Source of the DNA: an uncultured Flavobacteriales bacterium
Lineage (GTDB): Bacteria; Bacteroidota; Bacteroidia; Flavobacteriales_D; Crocinitomicaceae
DNA: 46,932 nucleotides
NCBI GenBank assembly: GCA_903939755.1
Contig: CAJAII010000034.1
Span: forward strand, 1 to 46,932
Direction of reading: 5' to 3'
Shown here: positions 9,477 through 19,200 of the stretch, piece after piece
Position numbering within the stretch: the stretch's first letter is position 1
Layout: each line of letters starts with the position of its first letter
Notes under the pieces: model-generated
What the model saw: only the letters and a program-made list of their open reading frames with translations
Databases searched by the model: none
Told to the model about the DNA's origin: nothing
Position numbers and translations under genes: made by a program

Positions 9477-12400
9477 ATGGAGCGGAAACAATTCCTGGAT
9501 TTATTTAAATCACATCTTCCCATCGAACAAACCGCGCAAGCCTTGTTTCGAGCAGAAGCACGCGTCCATTGGTCGGGAAATGTGGGTTCCTCCAAAAGTA
9601 TTTGTGCTTCATCGGTCGCAGATCAAGTCCCGGGACACCATGTTTTTATCTTAGGTGATAAAGAACAATCCGCTTATTTTTTGAATGATTTACAAGGTCT
9701 ATATCCTCAAGATAAACGGATTCTTTTTTTTCCTGCATCGTATCGGGTTCCTTATCAATTGGAGGATACAGACAATGCCAACGTAGTAGCAAGATCGGAG
9801 GTGCTAGCTAGAATCGCAAATGGAAGTAATACCTGGGTTATTACCTATCCTGAAGCGCTTTTTGAAAAGGTGCCGTCACAAAAAATACTCGTTGAAAATA
9901 CCTTCCGGTTGGATGTTGGAAAATCATATTCAATCGATTTTATAAATGAATTACTGCTTGAATACCAATTCGAGCGACTTGATTTTGTTTATGAGCCTGG
10001 CCAGTTTGCCATTCGTGGAGGAATCATCGATGTTTTTTCTTATGCCAATGATTTCCCTTTTCGTATAGAGTTTTTTGGCGATGAGGTGGAGTCTATTCGT
10101 ACTTTTGATGCTGCAAATCAATTGTCGCTGTCAAGTCATAAATTTCTTTCTATACTTCCCAATATTCAAGGTCAAATGTCGCAGAATGGCGTAGCGTCTA
10201 TCTTTTCATTCATTGGTGAAAATTCAACGGTATGGCTAAGTTCATTTGAACGCATAGAGTCTGCGCTGCATAAAGAGTTTGAAAAAGCGAAAGATGTTTT
10301 CAATAAACTAACGATTAGCAGGCCCGAATCTTCGCCAGAAGCATTGTTTTTATCTCCGATTGAATTTTTGAAAAATGTATCGAAGGTCCCTATCCTTGAA
10401 TTTGGCCCAGATTATCATTTTACGCCATCCGATAAATTTGTTTTTAATTTCATCCCTCAGCCTAGTTTTAATAAGAACTTTGATTTGTTGTCAGCGGATC
10501 TAATTCAGAAGCAAAGCGAAACGTTCCAAAATATAATTTTTTCCAATCAGCCCAAACAAATTGAACGGCTTTTTCAAATTTTCGAGGATATTGGGGGTGG
10601 GGTTTCTTTTGAACCAATGGATCTTCCTCTACAGGAAGGATTTATTGCGCCGAATTTAAAATTAGTTTGCTATACCGATCATCAGATTTTCGAACGCTAC
10701 AATCGTTTTCGATTAAAAGAAGGATTTAGTCAAGCAAAACAAGCCTTGACATTAAAAGAAATTTACAATCTTCAAAAAGGAGACTATGTGACGCATATTG
10801 ACCATGGTGTAGGTCAGTTTTCAGGACTAGAAACAATCGATGTTAACGGAAAACCGCAAGAAGCGATTCGACTCCTCTATAAAGATGGGGATGTTTTGTA
10901 TGTTGGCATCCATTCCTTACACCGCATTTCTAAGTTTACTGGAAAGGATGGCTCCGTTCCTAAAATGAATAAATTAGGAACCCAAACATGGGCCACCCTA
11001 AAAAATAAGACGAAAAAGAAAATCAAGGAGTTAGCTTTTGATTTAATTCAATTATATGCCAAACGAAAATCGCAACCCGGTTTTGCATTCGCTCCTGATA
11101 ATTACCTTCAAAATGAATTGATTGCTTCGTTTATGTACGAAGATACTCCGGATCAAAATAAAGCGACACTTGATGTAATGAAAGACATGGAATCCGATAC
11201 GCCGATGGACCGTTTGGTTTGCGGTGATGTTGGTTTCGGGAAAACGGAAGTGGCTATTCGAGCGGCATTTAAAGCGGTTTGTGATAGTAAACAAGTTGCG
11301 ATTTTAGTCCCAACGACTATTTTGTCCATGCAGCATTATCGTACTTTTAAGGAACGCTTAAAAGATTTTCCCTGTAAAATTGATTTTATCAACCGATTCA
11401 AATCGGCAAAAGACACCACCGAAACATTAAAGAAATTGGCCAGTGGTCAAATTGACATTCTCATTGGCACCCATGCCTTGGTGGCAGAAAAGGTGAAGTT
11501 CAAAGATTTGGGTTTGATGATTATTGATGAAGAACAAAAATTTGGTGTTTCAGTAAAAGATAAATTAAAAACCATTCGGACGACGGTTGATACCCTTACG
11601 CTAACGGCGACACCGATTCCAAGAACCCTGCAATTTTCCTTAATGGGCGCCCGCGATTTGAGTATTATTAATACGCCACCACCGAATAGGCAACCTGTAC
11701 TAACGGAAGTGATATCTTTTAATGAAGAAATTTTACGAGACGCTATTGCTTACGAAGTAACGCGCGGGGGACAGGTGTTTTTTGTCAATAACCGTCTTTC
11801 AAACATGAAGGAAATTTCTGGGATGATACAACGACTTTGTCCGGGAGTTCGCATCGCAATTGGTCACGGCCAAATGGATGGCAATCAATTGGAGAAGGTG
11901 ATGATGGACTTTATTGATGGTAAATACGATGTGCTTCTTGCCACCACGATTATTGAATCCGGCATTGATATTTCAAATGCCAACACCATCATTATCAATG
12001 ACGCCAATCAATTTGGTTTAAGCGACTTGCATCAACTTCGGGGAAGGGTAGGTCGTTCAAATAAAAAGGGTTTTTGCTACCTGATTGCCCCCAAATTTAG
12101 TTTGTTAACTTCCGAAGCTAGAAAAAGACTAGAAGCATTAGTGCAATTTTCTGATCTAGGTTCAGGCTTTAATATCGCCATGAAAGACTTAGACATTCGA
12201 GGTGCTGGAAATATGTTGGGAGGCGAACAAAGCGGGTTTATTTCCGAAATTGGCTTTGAAATGTATCAAAAGATTTTGAATGAAGCCATGCAAGAGTTAA
12301 AAGAAAGCGAGTTCAAAGAAATGTTTGATGACCGTAACACCGATACTTTCGGGAATTTCGTTCAGGATTGTATCTTTGAAACCGATATGGAAGTTCGGAT

Positions 12401-12809
12401 TCCAGATGATTACGTCAATAATGTTGCGGAGCGCTTGAGTTTATATCAGGCCCTGGATAATTTAAAAGACAAAACAGCATTAGAAACATTCTCCACACAA
12501 TTAGTGGATCGTTTTGGACCATTACCGAAAGCGGTAAAAGAACTTTTGTTCTCCTTCGAATTACGTTGGTTGGCTGAGGAATTAGGCATGGAACGTCTGG
12601 TTATCAAAAGCGAAAAATTGGTAGGGTATTTTATATCAAATCCCCAATCGCCATTCTACGAAACCGAAACCTTTACCTTGTTACTCAACAAAATCATGAG
12701 CATAGGCAAAGAATACCGCCTCGTTCAAAATAATGATAAACTTAGATTGGTTATTGAGCCAGTTCGCCACATCAAAGATGCTTTTGAGAAAATGACGGGA
12801 TTGAAGTAG
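9477..12809 (+). CDS. mfd: transcription-repair coupling factor Mfd
   Basis: A 1110-residue DNA translocase that removes RNA polymerase stalled at lesions and recruits UvrA. Visible parts: N-terminal UvrB-like domain with FAIRGGIIDVFSY and the following FFGDEVESIR; RNA-polymerase-interacting domain beginning near GDYVTHIDHGVGQFSGLE; helicase motif I GDVGFGKTEVA (about 582); motif II DEEQKFG (about 684); motif III TATPIPRTLQ; motif V/VI region ESGIDISNANTIIINDANQFG with QLRGRVGRS; C-terminal TRCF domain from about 940. Length is normal. The ATG at 9477 is supported by the immediate start of the conserved N-terminus. Single gene, 111 bases after fbp. Confidence 0.97.
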   Translation: MERKQFLDLFKSHLPIEQTAQALFRAEARVHWSGNVGSSKSICASSVADQVPGHHVFILGDKEQSAYFLNDLQGLYPQDKRILFFPASYRVPYQLEDTDNANVVARSEVLARIANGSNTWVITYPEALFEKVPSQKILVENTFRLDVGKSYSIDFINELLLEYQFERLDFVYEPGQFAIRGGIIDVFSYANDFPFRIEFFGDEVESIRTFDAANQLSLSSHKFLSILPNIQGQMSQNGVASIFSFIGENSTVWLSSFERIESALHKEFEKAKDVFNKLTISRPESSPEALFLSPIEFLKNVSKVPILEFGPDYHFTPSDKFVFNFIPQPSFNKNFDLLSADLIQKQSETFQNIIFSNQPKQIERLFQIFEDIGGGVSFEPMDLPLQEGFIAPNLKLVCYTDHQIFERYNRFRLKEGFSQAKQALTLKEIYNLQKGDYVTHIDHGVGQFSGLETIDVNGKPQEAIRLLYKDGDVLYVGIHSLHRISKFTGKDGSVPKMNKLGTQTWATLKNKTKKKIKELAFDLIQLYAKRKSQPGFAFAPDNYLQNELIASFMYEDTPDQNKATLDVMKDMESDTPMDRLVCGDVGFGKTEVAIRAAFKAVCDSKQVAILVPTTILSMQHYRTFKERLKDFPCKIDFINRFKSAKDTTETLKKLASGQIDILIGTHALVAEKVKFKDLGLMIIDEEQKFGVSVKDKLKTIRTTVDTLTLTATPIPRTLQFSLMGARDLSIINTPPPNRQPVLTEVISFNEEILRDAIAYEVTRGGQVFFVNNRLSNMKEISGMIQRLCPGVRIAIGHGQMDGNQLEKVMMDFIDGKYDVLLATTIIESGIDISNANTIIINDANQFGLSDLHQLRGRVGRSNKKGFCYLIAPKFSLLTSEARKRLEALVQFSDLGSGFNIAMKDLDIRGAGNMLGGEQSGFISEIGFEMYQKILNEAMQELKESEFKEMFDDRNTDTFGNFVQDCIFETDMEVRIPDDYVNNVAERLSLYQALDNLKDKTALETFSTQLVDRFGPLPKAVKELLFSFELRWLAEELGMERLVIKSEKLVGYFISNPQSPFYETETFTLLLNKIMSIGKEYRLVQNNDKLRLVIEPVRHIKDAFEKMTGLK

Positions 12810-12819
12810 GTAATTTTTT

Positions 12820-12890
12820 CTCGATCCATCGTACCTCCTCGCCTCCGCTCGATCCACTTCACTCGGCTAGCGGCGGACGAGGCCAGCGCT
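12820..12890. repeat. palindromic repeat R1, interrupts a RhuM gene
   Basis: GC-rich segment between mfd and the RhuM remnant. It shares CTCCGCTCGATCCACTT and GGCGGACGAGG with repeats R2 and R3, and its left (CCTCGCCTCCGCT) and right (AGCGGCGGACGAGG) parts are imperfect inverted copies. Its right end coincides with the point where the RhuM reading frame stops resembling the family. Confidence 0.7.
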
Positions 12891-13136
12891 TGAAATCTTT
12901 CTTTCAATTTTTCTATTGCCTTCAAGTTGAACTGTCGCAAATTTTGCGACAGTTCCTTTTTCATTGAGTTCTCCCTCCAAAAACACATTATTTATATGTT
13001 TTCCAATAGTTTTAACATCCCTTCCAAATAATAGTACTAACTGATTTCTATTGAGCCATACCGTTTCATCTCTAAGCCTAACCTCAATGTGCTCTGCATG
13101 GTCATTTTGGCTGTATAAAATAATTTCATTTTTCAT
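12867..13136 (-). pseudogene. RhuM-family protein, N-terminal fragment
   Basis: The first 75 or so residues follow RhuM (a family first named in a Salmonella pathogenicity island): IILYSQNDHAEHIEVRLRDETVWL, NRNQLVLLFGRDVKTIGKHINN, and GTVAKFATVQLEGNRKIERK. Family members continue with YYNLDMIISVGYRV and run to about 330 residues. Here the frame enters repeat R1 (ending ..SAGLVRR) and stops at 89. The fragment therefore lacks nearly all of its conserved body. It suggests a decayed accessory gene. RhuM function is not established; some members carry Fic/DOC-like neighbours. Confidence 0.75.
12930..12961 (+). terminator. possible terminator for mfd
   Basis: An 11-bp perfect inverted repeat (AACTGTCGCAA, 3-base loop, TTGCGACAGTT) is followed on the plus strand by CCTTTTTC. 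It is about 120 bases after the mfd stop. The same bases encode GTVAKFATVQ in the RhuM remnant, a conserved stretch in that family, so the palindrome may only reflect coding constraint. Confidence 0.35.
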
Positions 13137-13246
13137 GCTTTAATTTATCTTTAAGATAATGAAAAATTAATTATCAACCAACTATATGATTATTGAAATT
13201 GTAAATTATTCTTTGGTTATTCCTCAGCTGTGGCCACTCGATAAGC

Positions 13247-13377
13247 ATTTTGGAAGCTAGCCGAGTGCTGACCTCGATCTATTGTGTCTCTCGACTCCGC
13301 TCGATCCACTTTCAAGAGCTCATCGAGCGGAGTCGAGATGCGCTCGGTAAGCGGCGGACGAGGCTAGATTCCAAAAT
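13247..13377. repeat. palindromic repeat R2, nested inverted repeats
   Basis: Outer arms 13247-13262 and 13362-13377 are inverted copies with one mismatch (ATTTTGGAAGCTAGCC). Inside, 13289-13305 and 13322-13338 form a perfect 17-bp stem (TCTCGACTCCGCTCGAT) with a 16-base loop. GGCGGACGAGG lies next to the right outer arm. This fills most of the 329-base gap 13137-13465; the rest of the gap is AT-rich with no gene that I can support. Confidence 0.85.
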
Positions 13378-13426
13378 ACCTTGTTTTAGGTATTGTTGAT
13401 TTTAGTATAGCTGCGTTCCTTTGCAG

Positions 13427-13446
13427 CCAGTAAAATATACTACTGG
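13427..13446. promoter_or_regulatory. small inverted repeat upstream of the TonB receptor
   Basis: CCAGTA and TACTGG flank 8 bases and lie 19 bases before the receptor ATG. This could be an operator or a leader hairpin. It does not look like a Fur box. Weak. Confidence 0.25.
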
Positions 13447-13465
13447 TCCAAAAAAATAATTATCA

Positions 13466-15661
13466 ATGAAAAAAAAACTTCTTATACTATTCGCAATTTT
13501 CATCGCCTTTTCGACAGCTTTTTCACAAAAAATTGACTCAATAAAAATAATTATTCTTAAAGAAATTCCAATACTGGAAAACAAGTCTTTGGGAGAAGTT
13601 GAACGCATGCCGGACATAAACGAGAATGTTATTTATGCAGGAAAAAAAACGGAGGTTATACAATTGGATAAAATCAATGCAGACTTAAGCACCAATAATA
13701 CCCGTCAGGTATTTGCAAAGGTTCCCGGCATGAGTATTTGGGAAAATGATGGTTCAGGTATACAAGCCGGTGTGGCGGCAAGAGGGTTGAGTCCAAACCG
13801 TTCCTGGGAATTTAATGTTAGGCAAAATGGTTATGACATTAGTTCAGAAGCTTTTGGCTATCCAGAATCCTATTATACACCGCCAATGGAAGCATTGAAA
13901 AAAATTGAAGTGGTAAGGGGAGCAGCATCGCTACAATTCGGACCGCAATTTGGAGGGCTTATCAATTACCAACTTAAAAAAGGAAATCCAACTAAACCTA
14001 TATCCTTTGAAACGCAACAAACCGTTGGTTCCTATGGTTTGTTGAACACCTACAATGCTTTAGGAGGCACTTATAAAAAGTTTTCTTATTATGGATTTCT
14101 ACACCATCGTGTCGCCGAAGGATGGCGAAACAATAGTCGTTATGCTATTTACACGGGTTATTTTTCAGCGAACTATCAACTAACAAAAAAAATAAAAATC
14201 GAAGGTGAGTACACTAAAATGAATTACCAAAGTCAGCAGCCGGGTGGACTTACTGATTCGGATTATGCTGAAAATAATCGGCAATCATTTAGAGCAAGAA
14301 ATTGGTTTAGTGCACCGTTTAATGTCGCATCGCTCACAATTATTTATAATATTTCTGCTTCAGTGAATTTCCAAATCAAATCATTTGCCACGATTGCTGA
14401 ACGAAATAGTGTTGGTTTCACTAAATCCATTACCACAAATGACAGCATCAATCCTACCACTCTTGATTACAATGCAAGGCAAGTGGATCGAGACAATTAT
14501 AAAAACTACGGGACGGAGGCACGTGTAGCGGTCAAATATAATCTCCTTGGGAAAATAGCTTTTTTTGCGGGAGGAATTAGAGCATATAGTGGAAACACTA
14601 AAAGAAATCAACTTGGTATAGGAACAACCGGTAGTGATTTGGATTTAACGCTCACTAATCCACAGTACGGTAGGTCATTAGAATTTGGAACTACTAATTA
14701 CGCGCTTTTTGCTGAAAACATTTTTCAAATAGGAAAACGCCTGAAGATTGTCCCAGGTATTCGTTTGGAGTACATTGAAAATAAAATGGAGGGCTACATC
14801 AATACTACACAGGCGGGTGTTCTAAATCCGGAAAAAAGAGTGCGTAAGTTTTTGCTATATGGAATCGGAAGTGAATGGATGATGTCTGAAAAGACAAACT
14901 TTTATGCGAACTATTCTCTTGCTTATCGACCGGTTACCTTTTCAGAGCTTACTCCTTCAGCGACTACCGAAATAATTGATCCAAATTTAAAAGACGCAAG
15001 CGGGTTCAATGCTGATTTTGGTTATAGAGGAACGGTAAAAAAATATTTGAGTTTTGATGTGGGAGCATTTTACCTGCATTACGATAACCGCATCGGGACA
15101 CTAACTGAAAACGGAGCGCCATTTAAAACAAATATTGGCACTTCCGTAAGCAAGGGGATTGAATCTTACATTGAAATAAATCCGATTAAAATTTTCACCG
15201 AAAGCGTCAAATTTGGAAGTGTTAGTTTATTTGCTTCTAACTCATTCATTGATGCAAAATATGTTAAATGGAATAATCCGCTCATTAGTAATGACCCAAC
15301 AAAATCTATTGAAGATAAGCGAGTGGAAAATGCGCCAAGGCAAATTCACCGTTTTGGAGCAACGTATTACCTAAAAGGATTTTCTGCAACTTTTCAATTA
15401 AGTAGTGTAGGAGACGTGTTTACTGATGCAGCAAATACGGAAGCACCAAACGCGTCCGGCACTATCGGAAAACTCTCCGCTTATAAGGTGATGGACGCTT
15501 CGTTTACGTATAAATTTAAAGAATATTATAATTTAAAAGCAGGTGTGAATAACCTGGCAGATGTAAAATATGCCACTCGCAGAGCAGGGGGCTATCCAGG
15601 TCCGGGAATTCTGCCAGGAAACGGTAGAACTATTTTTGTGAGTTTTGGTTTTTCATTTTAA
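13466..15661 (+). CDS. TonB-dependent outer-membrane receptor, FecA-like
   Basis: A 731-residue receptor: signal peptide ending STAFSQ; a plug domain (about 70-175) with NTRQVFAKVPGMSIWENDGSGIQAG, ARGLSPNRSWEFNVRQNGYDI and KKIEVVRGAASLQFGPQFGGLINY; then a beta barrel ending in the terminal strand NGRTIFVSFGFSF. The plug resembles ferric-citrate-type (FecA) receptors. It lacks the N-terminal carboxypeptidase-like domain found in SusC-type receptors, so iron-complex uptake is more likely than glycan uptake. No SusD, FecI/FecR or ABC importer is adjacent. It is bracketed by palindromic repeats R2 and R3, which may mark insertion or rearrangement. Confidence 0.9.
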   Translation: MKKKLLILFAIFIAFSTAFSQKIDSIKIIILKEIPILENKSLGEVERMPDINENVIYAGKKTEVIQLDKINADLSTNNTRQVFAKVPGMSIWENDGSGIQAGVAARGLSPNRSWEFNVRQNGYDISSEAFGYPESYYTPPMEALKKIEVVRGAASLQFGPQFGGLINYQLKKGNPTKPISFETQQTVGSYGLLNTYNALGGTYKKFSYYGFLHHRVAEGWRNNSRYAIYTGYFSANYQLTKKIKIEGEYTKMNYQSQQPGGLTDSDYAENNRQSFRARNWFSAPFNVASLTIIYNISASVNFQIKSFATIAERNSVGFTKSITTNDSINPTTLDYNARQVDRDNYKNYGTEARVAVKYNLLGKIAFFAGGIRAYSGNTKRNQLGIGTTGSDLDLTLTNPQYGRSLEFGTTNYALFAENIFQIGKRLKIVPGIRLEYIENKMEGYINTTQAGVLNPEKRVRKFLLYGIGSEWMMSEKTNFYANYSLAYRPVTFSELTPSATTEIIDPNLKDASGFNADFGYRGTVKKYLSFDVGAFYLHYDNRIGTLTENGAPFKTNIGTSVSKGIESYIEINPIKIFTESVKFGSVSLFASNSFIDAKYVKWNNPLISNDPTKSIEDKRVENAPRQIHRFGATYYLKGFSATFQLSSVGDVFTDAANTEAPNASGTIGKLSAYKVMDASFTYKFKEYYNLKAGVNNLADVKYATRRAGGYPGPGILPGNGRTIFVSFGFSF

Positions 15662-15704
15662 AGTTCAATAAGCTTTATGTCAGCTTCTCCCAAATTATAG
15701 TGTC

Positions 15705-15911
15705 TCTCGATTCCGCTCGACCCACTTCAAAGAGCACATCGGGCGGAGTCGAGATTCGCTCGATAAGCCTTACCTGAGCTAGCCGCGTGCTGGCCTCGAT
15801 ACTATTCCGCCGCTGGCCGAGTGATTCTGCCTCCGCCAAGGCGGATCGATACAATCGCCAATGGCGCCCTCTCGATTGGCGGAATAGTATCGAGGTCAGC
15901 GGCGGACGAGG
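15705..15911. repeat. palindromic repeat R3, composite of two stems
   Basis: Stem A: 15705-15720 and 15739-15754 are inverted with two mismatches and match the inner stem of R2. Stem B: 15794-15811 and 15878-15895 are a perfect 18-bp inverted pair (CCTCGATACTATTCCGCC), extending outward by five more pairs with one mismatch. The loop of stem B holds further GC-rich palindromic pieces (CCTCCGCCAAGGCGGA). The element ends with GGCGGACGAGG as in R1 and R2. It fills the gap between the TonB receptor and the haemoglobin gene. Confidence 0.85.
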
Positions 15912-15925
15912 ATATCAGTTAATTT

Positions 15926-16276
15926 CTATTCCTTTTCAACTTTACTTTGAATGGTCCAACCAATAACAGCTGCTCTTTGTTTAGCAGCATCAGCTTTTTC
16001 TCCGATAAAAAGGGCGTCAATGGTTTCGTTGAAATGTTTTAGCCAAGTACTAAAATGTATTGCTTTTAATGGCATGTGAAGGTGTTTTTCGACGACATTC
16101 GTGGTATACCCGGGTTCGTCAAGGAGTGCAAAACACCAAAAATGAATCATCTGTGGCAGGTGTTTTTCCCAATCTATGTTAGCGAAAAAAGGGGATAAGC
16201 TAGGGTCTTGAGCTACTTTGCTGTAAAATAAAGTGATCAATTTCTCAATATCTGCCTTTGTTTGGATGTCTTTCAT
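15926..16276 (-). CDS. group III truncated haemoglobin
   Basis: A 116-residue globin of the 2-over-2 fold, group III. Start of helix B FYSKVAQDPSLSPFF is typical, followed by WEKHLPQMIHFWCFALL and HLHMPLKAIHFSTWLKHF, where the conserved His of the HxxLPL-type segment would be the proximal haem ligand. Group III members are cytoplasmic with tight oxygen binding; roles in nitric oxide or peroxide chemistry are proposed. The ATG is only 3 bases after the stop of the SprA-like gene, so the two are probably co-transcribed, an unusual pairing. Ends near repeat R3. Confidence 0.9.
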   Translation of the reverse strand: MKDIQTKADIEKLITLFYSKVAQDPSLSPFFANIDWEKHLPQMIHFWCFALLDEPGYTTNVVEKHLHMPLKAIHFSTWLKHFNETIDALFIGEKADAAKQRAAVIGWTIQSKVEKE

Positions 16277-16279
16277 ACT

Positions 16280-19200
16280 TTAAAAATAAGCACGAATTTC
16301 CATGTTTCCACTATGAATAATTCTACTTGCTTCCGATTTTCTGCCAAGATATTGAATTGTTAGCTGTAAATTTTTTGAAATGGTACGCTGGTAACTCAAG
16401 TTCCAAGTATAATTAACTCCTGGCTTCAACGACTCTAACATTTCAAATCCTACGGCAGAATTCGATGTACCAACATAGGTCATCGAGATGGCTTTTAGTG
16501 CCCCTTGTAAACTGCCTTTTTCAGTTTGATTGTACTTAAATCCAAGGCCAATTTCTTTCAATAAACAACTCTCTGCCCCAAAAACAGGATTGTTTTTCTT
16601 ATTTACAATTCTTCCTTCAAGGCTCAGTCGGTAATTGGTGGAGGGTTGGTAAATAAAACTTGGTTGTAGCGATTGGTAGCTAATATCGTAATTCCTGCCT
16701 GTTGTATAATCTGCTAAGGCATATTTCATTCCTGTTTGCGCCTTTAGTTCAATCGAAAAAATAGGAAGTACATTCCACCTAGTAAACAATTCATGGTATC
16801 GATTTCTTTTTGAATCAAAGCCTGTGGCAAGCAAAGCTTTGTTCTTATTGTCTTGATAGGTGTATTCGGCATTAATTACGTTGGAGGTCCTATTAAAATA
16901 CAATGCATTTCGAATTAATGACCCAGTGCTTAATAAGTTGGCTTCTTGTATAGTATTTGCAAAGGGATTGAAAAATGTCGTTGGATCAAATAAGCTGGTC
17001 TTACGATTGATTCGAATTCTTGTTTGGTTAGAAAATTTTGATAGGAAGCCCAAAACACCTTTTTTCTTTCCCCAAATTCGTTCTGGCCTCCAAAATACAC
17101 CTTGGTTTAATTCATTGGAATAGGTCTTAACATATTCGTTGCTAGGGGTGAAAATACGGACATAGCTTGCTTGGTCAATATATTGGGCAACTTCGAATTC
17201 GTTGAGGTCTTTAACGCCATCTCCATTGTAATCTATCCAAGTATAAACGCCTTGTCCATCGTTCACTTTGATGTAAATAAAGGTTCTTTTTTGTTCTAAA
17301 CCAGAGCCCACTTCATAAAATGTACTCCAATTTAATGCATTTTTGAACCACCTCGCTTCATAATCAATTCGACCAATTAACGAGTTTTCTGGTGTTTGTG
17401 TGATTAATGTGCTATCGGAGATGCTTAAGGATCGATACCCGCCAATTAGGGTTAATTGTTGGTTGTTTAAGTGTTTAAGTGCAATTTGACCACCAATTGT
17501 GCGCGCTTTGGCAACAGGTTGTAGCCGCATGCTGTCTGCACGTTGATCAAAGCGCTCGCGGTAATAAAATTTGTAAAATGTCTTCGAAGTATCTGCACTT
17601 GATACATACGCTTCATAATCAAAAAATTGATAACTATTCTTCGTGATAAGTTCTATTGAATCTTTAAAGGAGTTCTTTTCATGATCATCTTTGTAGCCAA
17701 TTAAAATGGTGCCAATTTTTTTATTTATGTCTACCCGATGCCTAAAAAACTGATTGGCTCCTGTGCTTTTTGATGACAAATAACTCCCATTCCAAGTGGC
17801 AGTCCAACCGTTCTGTTTCCAGGTTCCTTCAGAATAGTATCTGTTCCCAAGGTAATTTGTACCTATGGCATAGCTTTGACCAGCTAAGTTTATATAGCCG
17901 AAGGATTTTCGTTTTATTTTGGAGCTGATTATTCCAAAAAGCTGCTGCCCTTGAAATCCTTTGTTCCGGGTGTTCCAATCGCGGTCAAATTCAACGCTTC
18001 TATATTGCTCAATCGGCAAAAAATTTCCGTGTAGGTATTCAAATTCCACTTTGTTTTCCATTTCCCAGCCTTTACCACTATCTCCTATGTTGCCGGAGTG
18101 AATGATTTTTGTGCGTTCAGCTAATCCATTATTGTTGTTATTCCCAAGTGTGGAAAATGTATTGAGATCATCCGTTGAAAAGGCGACTTCACTTTCCATT
18201 TTTATCTTTTTACTCAGTTGATATTGAATCCCTGTGCTAAATAATTGTTTCTGTTTCGGCGTGATAATTAATCGTGCCGCTTGATAATCGCCTTGTGGAA
18301 TGCCACTTATTGGTTCAACCCATCGGTAAACTTTTCCTAGTGCGTTATAGTTATTAAGTACATAATTCCCTTTATTTGATCCGATGTATTGAAAAACCGC
18401 CCTGTATTTAGCAGAATCTGGGTTGACACTAAACACTAAAACAGAATCGTATCCAAGAGAATCGATCATTTTATACAAAACTTGGTTGTCAAAGTAGCCA
18501 ATGGAATCGACACTCGAAATTTGTGCTAAGTCAAGTTGGTCGCCAATGCCACTTAAGAAATACTTTTGACTGGGACTTAAATTTTGTTGGAGCGTTTGGT
18601 TTTTTGCGTCTTGTTCCGAATAGGCATTCAACCAAAAATTAATTTTTTTTCCGTGATACATGGTGGAGCTCTGCACCAAAGATCGAGCATAGTTTTGATC
18701 GGAATATTGGAATTCAACGACAATTCGAATATCCTTGGTGATCAGGTTGCGTGCTGTAAATACAATTTCCGAGGTGTTGTAATCAATCACATAATCAAAT
18801 TCTTGACCGCGGCTTAGTAATCGCCCATCAATATAGACGCGTTCTGTTCCCGCAAGCACTAAGATAAACGGTTCATTTTCGTTCCCTCGAAGTCTATAAG
18901 GACCTTGGTTGCTTTCGACTCCTGCGATTATCTGCCGATTGAATTTTCCTTTTGAAAGTGCTGCGCTGGCTTGTGAATACCAAAACGTACTGTCTTTTAA
19001 TTGCCATTTATTTTCGATGGTTAATCCTTGCGCTCTTTTTTTATAGGTCATAAAATAGCCAGCGGGTTTCCCCAACCAAAAATCTCCAACGGTTAACTTG
19101 AATTTTTCATTAAACACTTGAATAAACACTTGGTCAAACTCTTGTAATTTATTCGTGTTTCCATCTGGCTGAATTGGAATATTTGCATCTGAAACGGCAG

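Noticed and set aside
12725..12988. Minus-strand reading frame of 87 codons over the mfd end and repeat R1
   Set aside because: It overlaps the conserved mfd C-terminus and the RhuM remnant in another frame and has no family features.
12820..15911. Possible CRISPR array
   Set aside because: The repeats are few, differ in length and have genes between them; there are no regular spacers and no cas genes.
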